64,000 nucleotides of DNA from Roridomyces roridus. Taxonomy: Eukaryota > Basidiomycota > Agaricomycetes > Agaricales > Mycenaceae. Both the position numbers and the translations under genes were made by a program. The notes under the pieces were generated by a model that was not told where the DNA came from, did not search any database, and worked only from the letters and a program-made list of their open reading frames with translations. The first letter of the stretch is position 1, and every line of letters starts with the position of its first letter. This document shows, one piece after another, positions 10,920-23,290 of the stretch. The DNA is taken from NCBI GenBank assembly GCA_029378245.1, contig JARKIF010000010.1:1550001-1614000 (forward strand). Reading direction: 5' to 3'.

Positions 10920-13900
10920 ATGACGGACAGGGACGACAAGGACAAGGAATCGCGTGCGGGGGATCACGATAGACAGCACCACCACCACTCGGATTCGGAG
11001 CGAGCAGCACACACCGGAGATGAAGACGCCAAGTCGACCAAGGAGCACCGACTCTCACGGCGGGACTCGTACCATTCCACATCGTCCCACCGTTCGAGTT
11101 CTTCCAAGAAATCAAAGACGCGGTCCAAGGCGACGGTGGATGACGATCAGCCGGATATGGGCGGCGTCGGTGGGGCTGAGCAAGAGGTGGATCGCAAGCA
11201 GAAGGAACGCGATGAAACAGCATATGGCCCCGAATTCTTGCGTGCGCTCGCTATAGCCCCCAGCGTCGACGAAGACAGCCCGTTTGACGTCATCGCTGGG
11301 GCCGACGCGGTGGAATTTGCCAGGCGTTTCGTTCAGTGCGTCCCTCTCTCTTCTCTCACGACGGGATATCCATTGTATACAGAGAACAAGAACAAATCCC
11401 GCCCCATGCCACCTCCTCGTCGGACTCGCATGCACATACACCTGGCACGATCACTAGCACCCCGGAAGGCGGCACGCGCAAGCACCTCCCGCCCGTTGTG
11501 TTTGCTCTCCCCCGCACCGCAGCCGGCGACGCTGGTCGCAAGGTCGTCGATTTCTATATGAGCTGGCGGGGTAAGACGGTGAGCATCCCGGTTTCTCTGA
11601 TCTAGAGCCCTTCTGACGTGGGGAAGAAAACACACAGACTCAAGGGGCAGGAGCGCCGGACGGGGTTTTTGGATAGCGAGTTCAAACGCGTGAAGGAGAC
11701 GTTGGATGGGGAGTGGAAGCGTGCGAGGTGAGTGATTCTCTCCTTCCTTGCGTGGTTGCTGACCATGTCTCCAGTCGTGCCATCAAAGGTGGCTTTGGCG
11801 GCCGTGAGGACGACGAGGACGAATTGCAAGGGTATCCGACGCTGGGTGAGTGCCTTGTTTTGGGTGAGAACGCGGTCTGGATGGAGGAGAATGGGCGTGG
11901 CGACCAGAGACCCCGCGCAGATGAGAAACCCTGCTAACCCACTGTTTCAGCCCGCGCACCGACAGACCCACAAAAGCCCCCAAGTTTGCCTCCGAATCTG
12001 GTCGCCCATGCTCAAGACGAGCAGGCAACGTCCGCCTCCCGGTCCGTCGTCATTCCTCCCCTCTGTACACGTGCTAACGGCTCCGCAGGACACCACCACC
12101 GGCGACGCAGCGTACCGTGTCGGACCCGCTCCCTCCACCTTCATCCTTCCCTATCAACATGGAGCGCCCACAACTAGGAGTGCACCGCGGGAGCGTGGAC
12201 AGTCTGACTAGTGTGATGAGTATCCCGTTGCTGGGACTAGTCCGGGGCGTGCCAGTGGGCAATCGGGGTGAGTTTTCGGTATTCTTGTCGTGTATGTGGG
12301 GCAGATGGATGTGCGCTGGACTGGAATATGGCGCGGGGACGCTGCGGCTGCGGCGAAGCTTGAGCGGCACGAGGATGCAGCATGGACATGGTCGAGACAC
12401 GTCTTTGCGCGTCATGTCAATGTTCCCCGCCGCGCGTTTGCAGGACACGAGACCGTCCTTCTTGTTGTCATCCCCGCGATTATGTCAGTTACTGACGCGT
12501 TTCTAGTACCTCTACGGGTGATGAATCCTGGCGATCGGTTTTCTATGTGCGTGTTCTGCGTCTGGATAACTTCCATTTCTGTAGTCCCCCTGACCTCATT
12601 GTACCCTGGGTGGTCGTGTGACCCGGGATATGAAGATGCTTATTCTCTCGCGCTTTATATTCCCTCGTCATCCCTTACTTCCTTCATGCTTTCTTCCTCC
12701 TCCTCCTTTTCAATGCATTGGCTAAGACTGATTCCTTGCTGCGGTTACAGGTCGTCCGCAGGTGGTGTGTTTCGGTTTCGCTCCACACCCTACCTTGCTT
12801 ACCCACGTATATAGATCTGGACGTCGCTGAAACACCCAAAGCCAGACTCTCGCGGCACTCGCCGTTGCGAGATGGTGTCGCGTTTGATGTTCCCGACGAC
12901 GGTGAGGATGATTACTTGGGTTATAGTGGAATATCTTCTGATGCGTCGTTAGGCGCGGAGACGCACTTGGTCGCACTCCCTGGACGCGCTGGGTCGGATA
13001 GCAGTGCGAGTAGTGGGGGCTCGAGGAGGAGCAAACACAGGCGGAGGAAGGACAAGGGTCGGACGTCCGCGGAGGAGGAGGAGCGAGGCAAGGAGAAGAT
13101 TTTGATTGTCTTGTTGGACGAGAAGGATAAAGATAAGGAGACGGAGACGGAGAAGACGCCGGTCAAGGAGGAGGGGTCGACCTGGCATGGGTGTGTACCT
13201 TTTACTCTTCGTGATTTTGCGCTGACGAGGGAAATAGACTCGAGCATCGACTTTCGATGCGCTCTGCGCAAAAGCCTCCGCCTCCGACCGCGACCCATGT
13301 CTCCCCATGGATGGGTCCGCTGGCTCATACAGACGAAGACGTCACCTTCATCACGACGCCCGACCCCTCCGACTCTGATGGCTCCTCATCCGAGGACGGC
13401 GCAGACGTCAACTGGGGCCGTCGTAGTGGTGCACCTATGCCTATCAAAAACCTTCTCTCCGCCATGGGCTACCTAGCACCTGAAGCCCGCGCCACGCCAT
13501 CTCCCTATGGTTCCTACACCGCGCTCCCTATGCCCACCCCGTACAACAGCCCTTACAACGCTGCCGCTGCAGCTGTGTACACCTCGCCGTATGTTACACC
13601 TATGCAAGCCTCGCCCTATGTTACACCCATGCAAGCCTCTCCGTACCACTCGCCCTACGGTATGCACCCCCAAATCCATGGCCAAGGATCACCAAGCCGG
13701 CCACAGACGCCGCCTATATACGCTCCCAGTAACACGCCGCCGCAACAATCGACGCCGCCTTGGCCGAGTTATACTCCGGCCATGTCAGCAACGGCAGCAG
13801 TGTATCCCAGCCCGGCGCAAAGTGGTTATGCGAGCCCGTATGGTAGTGCTCCGCCGAGCATATACGGGCCTGCGCCACCCCCGCTCTACAAGCCTGCGCC

Positions 13901-13940
13901 TGCTAGTCCGGCGCGTCCGCCTTTGTATTATTATGGCTAG
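10920..13940 (+). CDS. Low-complexity multi-exon protein with Pro/Tyr-rich C-terminus
   Basis: Starts at ATG 10920 with a charged, His/Ser-rich region (SAYHSTSS-like, SSKKSKTRSK) and the segment YGPEFLRALAIAPSVDEDSP. Exon 1 ends at 11335; exon 2 (11383-11578) contains LPPVVFALPRTAAGDAGRKV and FYMSWRGK. Further short exons follow to 12250 (KRVKETLDGEWKRA; LTSVMSIPLLGLV). The part from 12250 to 12815 is uncertain. From 12816 the frame is clear: acidic and Lys-rich (SRRSKHRRRKDKGRTSAEEE), then after an intron a long tail of SPY/TPM repeats (TSPYVTPMQASPYVTPMQAS), ending in PARPPLYYYG at 13940. One intron called near 11579-11605 would be only 27 nt, so that junction may be wrong. No known domain is recognised. 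Confidence 0.6.
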
Positions 13941-14262
13941 TCCTCCCTCCTCTTTTCTTTTCTTTTCGGGTTTTTCCTCTCGGTCTCTTGGGAATGGGTT
14001 ATCATTTGTACTTTGACCTCATAATATCACACACACAATCGCATATCGTCGTCGTACTGCAATCGCACGCACATCTATCATATCGCATTTCCTCTCTATC
14101 GTCGTACATAGGGCTGTCTCATAGATACAAGTAGCAGTAGTTAGTATTTCCTCCCGTACATACATACACAAGTAAAGTAATCGCCGGAGTACGGTCCAGC
14201 GAACAGTTGCGGAAAAAAACAATGTAATTTAATAAATATGTATGTATGTACGCATTCAGGTC

Positions 14263-16175
14263 TCAGGAATAGTAATGCCAGAATCGACCGAGGATATCCG
14301 TGACGAACGCGACCAGCGCGCTGAGTACCCACATTGGATCGTCTTCCTTGCGGAGTGGGTTCTGGGGTGGGTATTGAGATGGGGTTGGCTGCGGTTTTTC
14401 GGGGGGTGGGCGTTGGCTATATCAACAAGTCAGTATCCAACTCAAGGGAAGGGAGGAGAGAGTACTCACCCACGACCATTCGCTGCAGGCTGTGATGTCG
14501 AAGGAACGGACGTCGATTGCTCAGGGACTGCAGCTGGGAGGAGAGGAGGACTGGGAACGGGAACGGCAGCAGAGGAGAGTAGTGGGTCCACAGCAGTCGG
14601 CTCGGGCGTGCGTACAGCAGACCTGGATCCACTCGACCCGGCTGTGGACGCTCTCTTGGGCTGCGGAGCCTGGTCCTCCTCCTCGTGCTCAGATGCAGGC
14701 CGCGCGTCGGTCTCCAAATCATGTCCCATCTCCTCCCTATCATCAAGATGCTCATCCCTCACCGCCGCCCGATGCCCAGGCTCAGTCTGCGGATGCCCGA
14801 GCACGATGACAAAGTACGCGTCGTCGTCGGTCGATGATGAGCTCGGGACTACTCGTGGTGGGATGACGGCTGCGGGTGGGAGGACGTCGGGTATCGAATT
14901 CAAAGTGCGTGTAGCGGAGGAGTCGGGGACGACCATTTCCTCGGGCTCCTTGGTGAACGTGCTGTCCAGCACCAGCGGGGGGATCTCTTCTTCGTGCACT
15001 TGAGGCTCGGGCGGTGGGAGCTCAGCTGCAGGAGCGAGCGGGGTCAGGATCGTCACCTCTGGCTCGCTCTCCAGCACCGGGGGAATGTGCTCCTCGACGA
15101 CGACGGCGGGCCCAAGCACAGGTGTCGCTTGCTCTTCCTCTCCCGATGGAGCTGGGAGCTCGTCCGGCTCACGAGACACCTCAGCGACCGGACTCGGCTG
15201 CATCTGGGTCTGCGCCTCGATGAGAATGAGCAGCGGAGACTTGACGTCCACCTCCCCGTGCTCGTGTTCCTGCTCAGTCTCATACTCGTCGTGCTCCTGA
15301 GCAGCAGCAGGCTCGAGCTCGGGAGTTGTCACGGGGACCTGCTCCGATTCCTCCTCCACGATCGCCTCCCCCACATCCACCCTTGCAACCTGCGCCTCCG
15401 CCTCGCGCAACGGCGACTCTGCAATGGGACTCGGCCGCATCTGGGGGTACTGCGCGACAGGGAGCAGGCGTTTCACAGATCTGCGATCGCCGTGAGCGTG
15501 AGTGTGGCCGTTTGTGAGAGGCGAGGGTGGGGGGCTCGAGGGCTTGGGGAGAGCAGATGTAATGGGGGCGGGCACTGGGTCCGGGATTGGCGATACCTGG
15601 ACCTCCGGAGGTGCAGGTGGAGTTTCAGGAGCCGCTGGTGCAGGAGTAGAGGCGAGCACGGGTACGGGTGTGGGCGTAGATACAGAGACGGGAACAGGAA
15701 TGAGCGACGCTGTAGACTTGCGTGCCTCGCTAGAAAGTGAAAGCGACGAACGTCGTCCCTCTTCAGAGGTAGTCGCCGGTGGTGGCGTCGCAGGACGGGT
15801 CGCATTGTCGGAGACGATTGAAGACGTCCTGCGCATGACGGTACCCATCCGTGCCCGCAACGACTTCTTCCTGGTAGGCTCCTCCGAGGGATCCGGTGTG
15901 GCCTCGGATGGCTGCGATTCAGACTCATCGATCGAGGTGGCCGAGTTGCGGCGCATGACGCCTCTAAGACGTGTCCGGAGCGATTTGTTAGGGCTGTCCT
16001 TCGTGGCTGCGATGGGAGGGATGGCTGGCAGGGTTGGCGGCGGAGTGGACGTCCAGCGCTCGACAGACGAGCTACGTGCTCCATCGGTGGGAGTCGCAGG
16101 GCGTGAGTTGGACAGTCCCGTCGACGTGCGACGCGCAATTCGTGAGCGAAAGGACGACTTGTTGCTGCTGCTCAT
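14263..16175 (-). CDS. Ser/Pro-rich protein with repeated KSLR motif and C-terminal hydrophobic anchor, 619 aa
   Basis: Two exons: 14470-16175 and 14263-14416, with a 53-nt intron (GTGAGT...ATAG); the sum is 1860 nt in frame. The N-terminal part carries a tandem motif seen twice, NKSLRTRLRGVMRRNS and KKSLRARMGTVMRRTS, preceded by a similar SSFRSRIARRTS. These are basic helices with potential phosphoserines. The middle is Pro/Glu-rich and probably disordered. The last exon ends MWVLSALVAFVTDILGRFWHYYS, a single hydrophobic segment at the very C-terminus, as in tail-anchored membrane proteins. No family is recognised. Membrane anchoring and phosphorylation are inferences from composition. Confidence 0.75.
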
Positions 16176-16747
16176 GGCGGGGAAGGAGATCGGATGCGAG
16201 GGAGGTGGCGAATTGGAGGCACGCTGAGCATCTTATAGAGCCGAGTGGATGCATCGAGGTAACGCGGCCACGATGCAGCGGGCACATTTCCACGATAGTT
16301 ACACAAGGTTCAAACGCGGGGCAAGTGCTCTTTTTGCAAGGCAGCCTAGCTGCCGAGCCCCCGAGTGTGATGCCACAAAGGGCCTCTACTAGTATGAGGA
16401 CCTTGTCCAGTAAATGCACTGCGATAACGGGTCAAAGCTGGGTATCACGGTGAGCGATGTGAAGCTCACAACGGCATCCTCATTGAAACCACGTTTTCGA
16501 GGCCAAGTCACTCCACGCGTTCCGGCCGAGAGGGTCTGGTCACTGATGAGAGGTCATTTGGCTAGAGAATGCAGGGGCGGCCGTACCAATGACATCCACG
16601 CTCCAGCTACATACATATTGAGGCGAGTATCGCTAGTCAAAGTGACTGGGTTGGGGATTCCCAAGGGCCCTCTTCTCCAGGTATCATCCGGTGCAGCTTG
16701 AAGGCCACGAACTGGAGCCTCTGCGTGTCGAATTCGCCATTGATGGT
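16176..16747. other. Intergenic, nothing recognised
   Basis: Upstream region of the minus-strand gene. No coding signal, repeat or RNA gene could be supported. Confidence 0.5.
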
Positions 16748-17038
16748 CGAGAGCAAGTTTTTCGATTTGGTCAAGCTTGCCACTTGACCGATCTGTTCCG
16801 ATATTAGGGGAGGTCAAAGTTCTCTCCGGGTTCGATTTTTGTCGTGAATCGACTCAGAATCGAGGTTTCGACTCCGGAGTCGAAACGAGAATCGACTCGA
16901 ATCAACTTGTGAATCGACCCGAGAATCGGGTATCAGGATCGGCCCAAAAACAGAACTTTGACCTCCCTTATTCACCGGCTCGGTAGTTCAACCAAAAATT
17001 CAACCATGGCTCACCTTCAGGCAAATTGCCAACGCGGC
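16748..17038. repeat. Dispersed repeat shared with 34027-34140, hosting a MITE
   Basis: GAGAGCAAGTTTTTCGATTT and the following bases recur at 34027 in the same orientation. The homology continues after the inserted MITE (TTCAACCATGGCTCA here, TTCAACCATCGCTCA at 34 kb). It is the outer part of the repeat unit that contains the membrane protein genes. Confidence 0.65.
16807..16967. mobile_element. PIF/Harbinger-like MITE, 161 bp, TTA target
   Basis: Inverted ends GGGAGGTCAAAGTTCT, with one extra G on the left, flanked by TTA at 16804-16806 and 16968-16970. A 3-bp TTA duplication and GGG-type termini are typical of PIF/Harbinger. The interior is a set of GAATCGACTC-type short repeats in both orientations. 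The paralogous sequence at 34070-34105 lacks it, which acts as an empty site. Confidence 0.75.
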
Positions 17039-17041
17039 ACT

Positions 17042-19011
17042 GGCTGACTTTCCATAAGGAAAATCAAATGTTTTCAACGATTTTTTGTCACTTTGCCGGG
17101 CTGCCGGCGACACCTGTCAGGACCCCGGAGTTAGCTTTATTTTATACGCTCGACAGAGGGTCCTGCAAACCTTAAATCTGCATGAATCTGTAGAGGGGTA
17201 CCTATGCCGTTCAAGCTGGTGATTTAATCAAATAGACCTTTATTTTGTTTTTGCTCCCAGAAGTTTTTATTTACTGCTTCGGAATGTTTTCACCACAGGG
17301 TTCCAAGATTTATTTCACGACTCATTGGCGTCGAATGTCATGCCGAGGGTGTTCGGGCTCTCCCGCCTGCCGGCCATCAAGCTGTCGGGAGGGAAGCTTC
17401 GCCGACGGCCGTTGTATCCTGATCCGGCGTTAGCTGTCTCACTCTGCTTTCACCTCCATCTACCGCAGCGGCGCAGCTTTAACTGTGCGGCACTTCTCAT
17501 GTCATCGACCGGACATTGAGCCTAACTTCCTTATTCCTCCATTGTGCGTCGACACGGAGCATTTCTCGGTTGCGTTGGGGCAGTTGTCTCTCAGCTGCAG
17601 GGTCGCCGAGGATGGGTTACCGGTATGGGACGGGTACCCTATCTAAGGTGAGTACTGTCCGAGTCTCCGTGATCTCAACGTCGAACAACATGCTGCGCTT
17701 GTGGATGCCAGATGGCCTTGCCTTCATGCCATCGCCACGGCCCGATGCATAGACGACAACGACGCTGTCGGTCCGAACCTTTCTCCTGCCCTGCGCGCCC
17801 CGTCCTTGTTGTGGGTTATCGTCCGCACAAAGCGCGGCGTTCAAGTCAGGCAAATGAATGTCGGGTCGATTGCCGTGTCGTTCTAAGCATCTGGGAGCGT
17901 GTCGGGCACGTTGGACCGGGACGTAGTAGTATGCGCACCGTCACAAATGGGTCGCGTGCTGCATATTCACTTGTCACCTATGCCTGTACCCCCGGACCCG
18001 TCTGCAGTCTTTTCGCTTGCCATTCTGGGCGGCACCGGGCAGGTTGTCCAACATTTACTCTGCATTGCATCACGTTGCACGCGCGCGTACCATCGGCTCC
18101 AACTTCCACGGCAACGAAATGTCTCAAATTGACGTGTAGGCGTCGCGTCGTGCGTCGGCGTGGCGGAGCGGCGTGTGTCATTTATTCTTCAACGCCGCCG
18201 TGCGCGTTGGTGGTATATTACTTACCACTGATGGTGGCGGCTGTTGATGGCGGGGGCGGAGGGCCGCGGAGCTGCGGACCGAGTCACCGACGCGGCCTTG
18301 ATTATGAATAAAGTCTGGCATGCCACAAAAAGCCTCTGAAATAGACATTTGAGACCGCTCGGAGCCTGGAAATAAAATTTTTGGAGCTGAGAAAATAAAA
18401 TAAAAGTGTGTTTGATTAAATGACCAACTTGAACAGCATAGGTACCCCCCCCCCCCCTCTACAGATTTCCCCCCCCTCTACAGATTTTTGCAGACTAGAT
18501 TCTTTCAATGAACTGTCAAAATGACCGGAGTTTGAACGGAGTTGGGTACATCGGACACTGCATCATGTAAATGATGTAATCATTGCTGCATCAATCTATG
18601 CCGAACCGAGACCACGGACCACTCCAAGCACAGTTAGCTCTCGATTTCCCTGGTAGAGTGCATGATTTATGCAGAGCAGTCACCAGCAAGGCTTCTGAGC
18701 ATGTTCACAAACTCGCAACGTGTCAAAAACGCGTTAAAGACGCGTCGATCTCGCGAATGTAGCGCTGCCGAGGCCTCGGGTCGAGAATGCATCGATGCCG
18801 AGGCCAGAAAGGCGTCGGCGATACCTTCAGCGTCGTCTAGCATGGACCCGGGATGGAGAAAGACTAAATGTTACCTGCTGCATTTCCTTTTGCTTATGGA
18901 AACTAGTTCAAGTAGATCCTCACATTAAACCACTTAAAACTCAGAGTGACAGCGGCGCTGGTACCGCGAAAAAAGTATCAAAACTAAAAAATTCCTTATG
19001 GAAAGTCAGCC
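17042..19011. mobile_element. Non-autonomous TIR element, 1.97 kb, with nested inverted repeats
   Basis: The outer ends GGCTGACTTTCCATAAGGAA (17042-17061 and inverted 18992-19011) match perfectly over 20 bp and are bordered by ACT on both sides (3-bp duplication). A second, imperfect inverted pair lies inside: about 17182-17268 against 18376-18477, sharing ATCTGTAGAGGGG, TACCTATGC and ATTTAATCAAA. The right inner arm contains a run of 13 C. No transposase is visible. The superfamily is not assigned. Confidence 0.6.
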
Positions 19012-19103
19012 ACTTTCGAATTGCCTTCTACTTGATTCGAAAATTTCAAGCGTGTTTATCCGTAATGGTAAGACATATGTGGTGCATAAGTGACTAGTCA
19101 GGC

Positions 19104-21255
19104 TCATACAGTGGAGGCGCGGCCCAAGGCATGCGGCGTTCCCGACGACAGAAGCCTCTCCTTCAAGTTATCCTCCGATTCATCGTCAACCATCCCCTCC
19201 CGGGGTGTCATCTCCATCGCTGAAGGCGTCCTCAGGCTGTCGTCGTCGTCGTCGTCAGTCTTCGGATCGTCGATATCAATGAGTCTTTGTCGGATAAACG
19301 CGACAATCCCGGCGTCCTCGGAACCTGGCTTTCCGCCTTCGGTGCGTAGTTTGGGAAAATCTTCGTGCCAGCGCCGAGTTAGCGCCCCGCGTTGGAATAT
19401 GTGGGCGACGCCGAGTGCACTGAGATGCCGGCGACCTGCGAAAAATTTATTTGAGGAACCTAAAGAGAGACCACGAGGCTTACCCAGGAGAAAATAAACA
19501 ACATTAGCCCCGAAGAACGTGGCGAATACGCCATCAACAAATGTCCACAAACCACCCAGTGTGGAGGTGCCGGAGACGGGATCGGCGTCCCGTATTTCTT
19601 GGAGTACACGAGTAGCGGTCAAATATGGGGAGATTAATGTTAGAGACGTCAAATTTCCGCCAGCGGCCCCTTGAGGATACGGCTGTACAGAGGAGAGTTG
19701 GGGGGTGAAAATAGTGTGAGAACTCTAAAATGTGGTGTTTATATAGAATCAATGAGGATATGTGCCGGCACATACCTCAGTGAGCCCAGCGAACCTGGAT
19801 GTGAGAACCTCTCTCTGCGTCCAAGTCAAATCTGCAAAGAGACTGGAGCCTCCCACAATTGAAACCCAGCATCAAGACCGTACGGGGAATTTTCAAGGTT
19901 GATAACGGACTCAAGTTCCAGTGACTGGGACTTGGTCAATATTTCAGATGCAGATACAACCCGCATTCGGATTCCCATTCCTAGAGTCACTTGAAGTGAG
20001 ATGGTGAACGTGGCATCCGAGAGTATATCTAATGGAGTGAAAAATCCACCGAAAACATTGTCGTCCGAACCACTAGCCGAACAAACCACAGATGTATGAT
20101 CGATCTCGGCCCCGGGGAGGTGTTGGATTACACACGGCCGTGTCACCAAACTTGGAGGCTCAACCGTTTCGAAGCTGCTGACAGTCACCGTTGACCAATT
20201 TAGGCCTTGCGCAATGCATGAGCCGTCGCACTGAACGGGGTTCAAGGCAAAACTCTGCTGCAAGTCATTTTTGAAGTGATTCAACATGGTCAGCATCACT
20301 CAGGCGCAGAGGAGTTGTTAACACACCAGGAGAATAACGAATTCTGTACCGTAAACAGCAGTTGCAGTGGGAACTTGAACCAACTCTCTTGCGTAGTCTT
20401 GTGTACGCAGCGGCACGACAATAACATAGTATGCCGCTGCCACAGGCAACAGAAGAGTGAGGCACCAGAGGATGATCGCCCGTCCAAAGATGATTAATCG
20501 AGATTCGCCGCTTGGATGCATAAATAGTCAATTGTGGACGTGTGGTTTTGTTAGACTCACTTGACTAACGGACGTGCGAGCGATCTATTCAGGAGCACCC
20601 GCATTGGGGTGTACTCAGGTCTTGCCTTCTGACAGCCTCCGAGAAACACAAATCGCTGCCAGTAAAATTTGGTTGGAGTTCTGATCATCGTTGCCATGCG
20701 GAAGATTGTCGAGAATGCAAGAAGACTGATGACAACACTGAAAAGAACTGAAGTTGCCGACTTCAATTCGTGTTCCCATGGATTCGGAGTCGGAGGTGAG
20801 CCATTGTAGATCAAGGAAAACCCCTTCCCCCAGTTGAGCGACAAATATCCAAAAAGGTAGCTCATAGCTGTTGAATTTCAGTCCGGCTAAAGTGATAACT
20901 GAAGGGTGTCTGCAAACCTATGATCTCCAATTGAACCAAGGTCAAGTCCGACATTGCCAGATGCGGTATCGGCCAGTTGAATGTTCTGTGGAAAATGAGC
21001 AGATGAATGGTAGCGAACGCAAATGAGAGGCAACAAACAGAAAAACATGATGCAAGAGCGTCAGCCCGAACACCGGATACAGTACAAGGGCATTGTTGTG
21101 CTTGCCATCCATCCAAGGCCACGGTTACCGGCCGAGACCGAAAGAATTGAAAAGAAGGTTATTGCCGCCACGATGGTGAGACAAAGTAGACGGAAGGTCC
21201 AAACCCGGATGTGGGGGTTGAACAAGATGCGACTGGCAAGGTGAGAGAAGGACAT
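19104..21255 (-). pseudogene. Multi-pass membrane protein, copy A, frameshift in exon 1
   Basis: Starts at ATG 21253-21255 (MSFSHLASRILFNPHIRVW). Four or more exons follow the same pattern as the copies at 23291-25360 and 34323-36440. Hydrophobic segments occur in exon 1 (LLCLTIVAAITFFSIL), exon 2, exon 3 and near the C-terminus (FVDGVFATFFGANVVYFLLG). A Cys/Asn-rich loop lies between, and the cytoplasmic tail is acidic and Ser-rich with EDNLKERLLSSG, ending at 19104. In exon 1 the frame changes around 21115-21130: the segment up to SVSAGNRG and the segment WMDGKHNNALVLYPVFGLTL are in different frames, whereas copy B reads straight through. The protein family is unknown to me; a plasma-membrane role is only inferred. 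Confidence 0.6.
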
Positions 21256-23290
21256 GTTGCTGTCGGAAAGCAAGTGCACGGAAGGTGGGGATGACCAGAC
21301 TCTTATATCTTACACCAAATTTAGTTCGAAGGCTGGAAACTAGAATGTCATGAGTCCTACAGTGATTGGCTGCGTTGCGCATGTTCGCAGGATGTATATT
21401 TGAAGGTGTACCCGCATGAGAGACCACTCCTTTCGCGCCTGCCCCTTGTATTCTCGTCGCGACGTGCGCTGGATGTTAGCATGTCCAGCAACCTTGTTCT
21501 CAATGCCAGCTCCTTCTGGCCTTGTTCTGTGGATGGAAGCAGTAGTTTTGATTCAATAGATTTAGGTGGTACCTTGGCTTTTGGGAATTCGAGACATCCA
21601 CGAGTTCATCTTGACTATCACGCTCCAAAGTCGGCGTGTCCCAGAGAAGTTGGACTTGGCAGCTGAGCTTAATCAGCGAAGGCCGAGCGATAGAACGTAG
21701 ACGGGAGCGGAGGAAGGAAGGGAAAAAAAGTGCAGCGGTCCAAGCGCGGTCCCACGTTGCAGCAGTCGTCATTTTGGTGGCTTAGTCTGACAAGATCATG
21801 ATTAGCTCCACTGCCAGCGAGCGTGGTGGCGAGTGAGACGAACCACCCATTTCTGCGAAGAGCCAAAAGAGCAGATGGAAGCGGTTAGCAGCTCCGAAGG
21901 GAAGTTACCCCATTCAGCCACGGCTCAGTCGAGAGCACGCGGCACTGACCCTGCAGTGAAGCGCGACGTGAATACTCCTCCGCTTTCAATTTGAGCTCGA
22001 GCAGTTGGAAGGGCGGCAGCGGCGAGAATGACAGGTGCGGCTTCCAGAGATGCATTACATAATGGATGGTCGCGCAAAATCTAGCATGGCCCATGCCCAC
22101 ATGAAAGCGTCGAGACAAGTATACACGTTTCCGCTCAGTCTGACAAAATGCTGGTTCAGTGTGCGAGCGACGAATGAGGGCGGGGCAGATACGCCAGTGG
22201 AGCACCAGAGAAAGTGAACATCTCCGTCGTCGCCTCATCGCCCTTTCTATCACCGCCAACATTCCGTCCAGGGCTTAAGCTTCGGGGGGTCAGGAAAACG
22301 TACTCAACAAGGCCCTTTTTGGTTCTCTTCACCGGGAACTTGTTGCGCATCAGGACTGGGAGCCTGCATCGTGAGACTCGACGGAGAGATGTGGCGACGA
22401 CCCGACGTTAGTGAGCGAGTCAGGTGTTGCATCTACTTATCATGGGCGCTCGGGAGACGTGGATGCAGACGAATTAGGCGACAAGGGAAGTATAGACAGT
22501 GCTTCTGACAACCAGCTGGCAGTTGGTGAGAACACACAAGACGTCACGACGTGCCCACTGCCAAGGCCCAAAACAGATTTCCCGATTTTGACGATTGCGA
22601 AGAAGAGCGAGAAGGGAACAAGGCCCAAGCGACTGTCAAGTGATTCCAGTGGAGTGCCAGAGTGCAGCGGTTCCGCGTCGTTTGAAGACGAAGGTCGTGG
22701 TAAAGACAGAGAGACGAAAAGTCACAGAGTCACATTTTGGTCTGGCAGTGATCGTCGGATATCAAGTCCGAGGATCACATCAGCCGATTGATCCGATGTC
22801 ATGTTTTTGGACCAATTGCTGACGAATTCGGAATGTTGTGGAGGTTCGATGCCGTGCCGACCTCTGCGGACTACTCCCATGTCTGCTCTGTTCCGCACTC
22901 GCGGAGGCCAGAGTTCCGGAAGAAATAATGTGTATCCAACGACAGCACAGCTGTTGAATTTATTTGCTCGAGACAGTTTGAACTTTGAGTTGAATTGTGC
23001 ATGTGCAGTCCATCATGCTTGGAAGAAGGGGACTCACCAAAAAGAAACAGCCCTCAACATTGCCCGAAAAGACGTACATTGTTTTGAAAACAATGGCTTC
23101 CCGCACAACGCCGTAAAAAGCGCCACAGGCACACAATGTTCAACGTTAACATTCAACCATCATGTGGCCCGTGGACTGCTTACTGGCTGCTGTAATCCGA
23201 CATGGCAAGTAAGTACTTAATCAACCATGGTTCAAATCAACTGCAGAGAATGGAGTCCACAATGAAGTACTAGAGTAGTCGGCTTTATAT
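21256..23290. repeat. Upstream part of duplicated unit A, no gene supported
   Basis: Part of the repeated unit. 22400-23215 matches 26040-26870 (for example GTAAAAAGCGCCACA and TGCATGTGCAGTCCATCAT). 21360-21480 matches 36445-36560 (GATTGGCTGC, GGATGTATATTTGAAGGT, TATTCTCGTCGCGACGTGCG). The open frames here are not conserved between copies, so none is called as a gene. Confidence 0.6.

Noticed and set aside
14242..15740. Long plus-strand open frames
   Set aside because: Shadow frames of the GC-rich, low-complexity gene on the minus strand.
17712..18311. Plus-strand open frame of 199 codons
   Set aside because: Lies inside the nested TIR element, with arginine/cysteine-rich composition typical of chance frames and no transposase motif.
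22411..22791. Plus-strand open frame of 126 codons
   Set aside because: The duplicated segment at 26.2-26.5 kb does not keep this frame, so there is no sign of coding selection.
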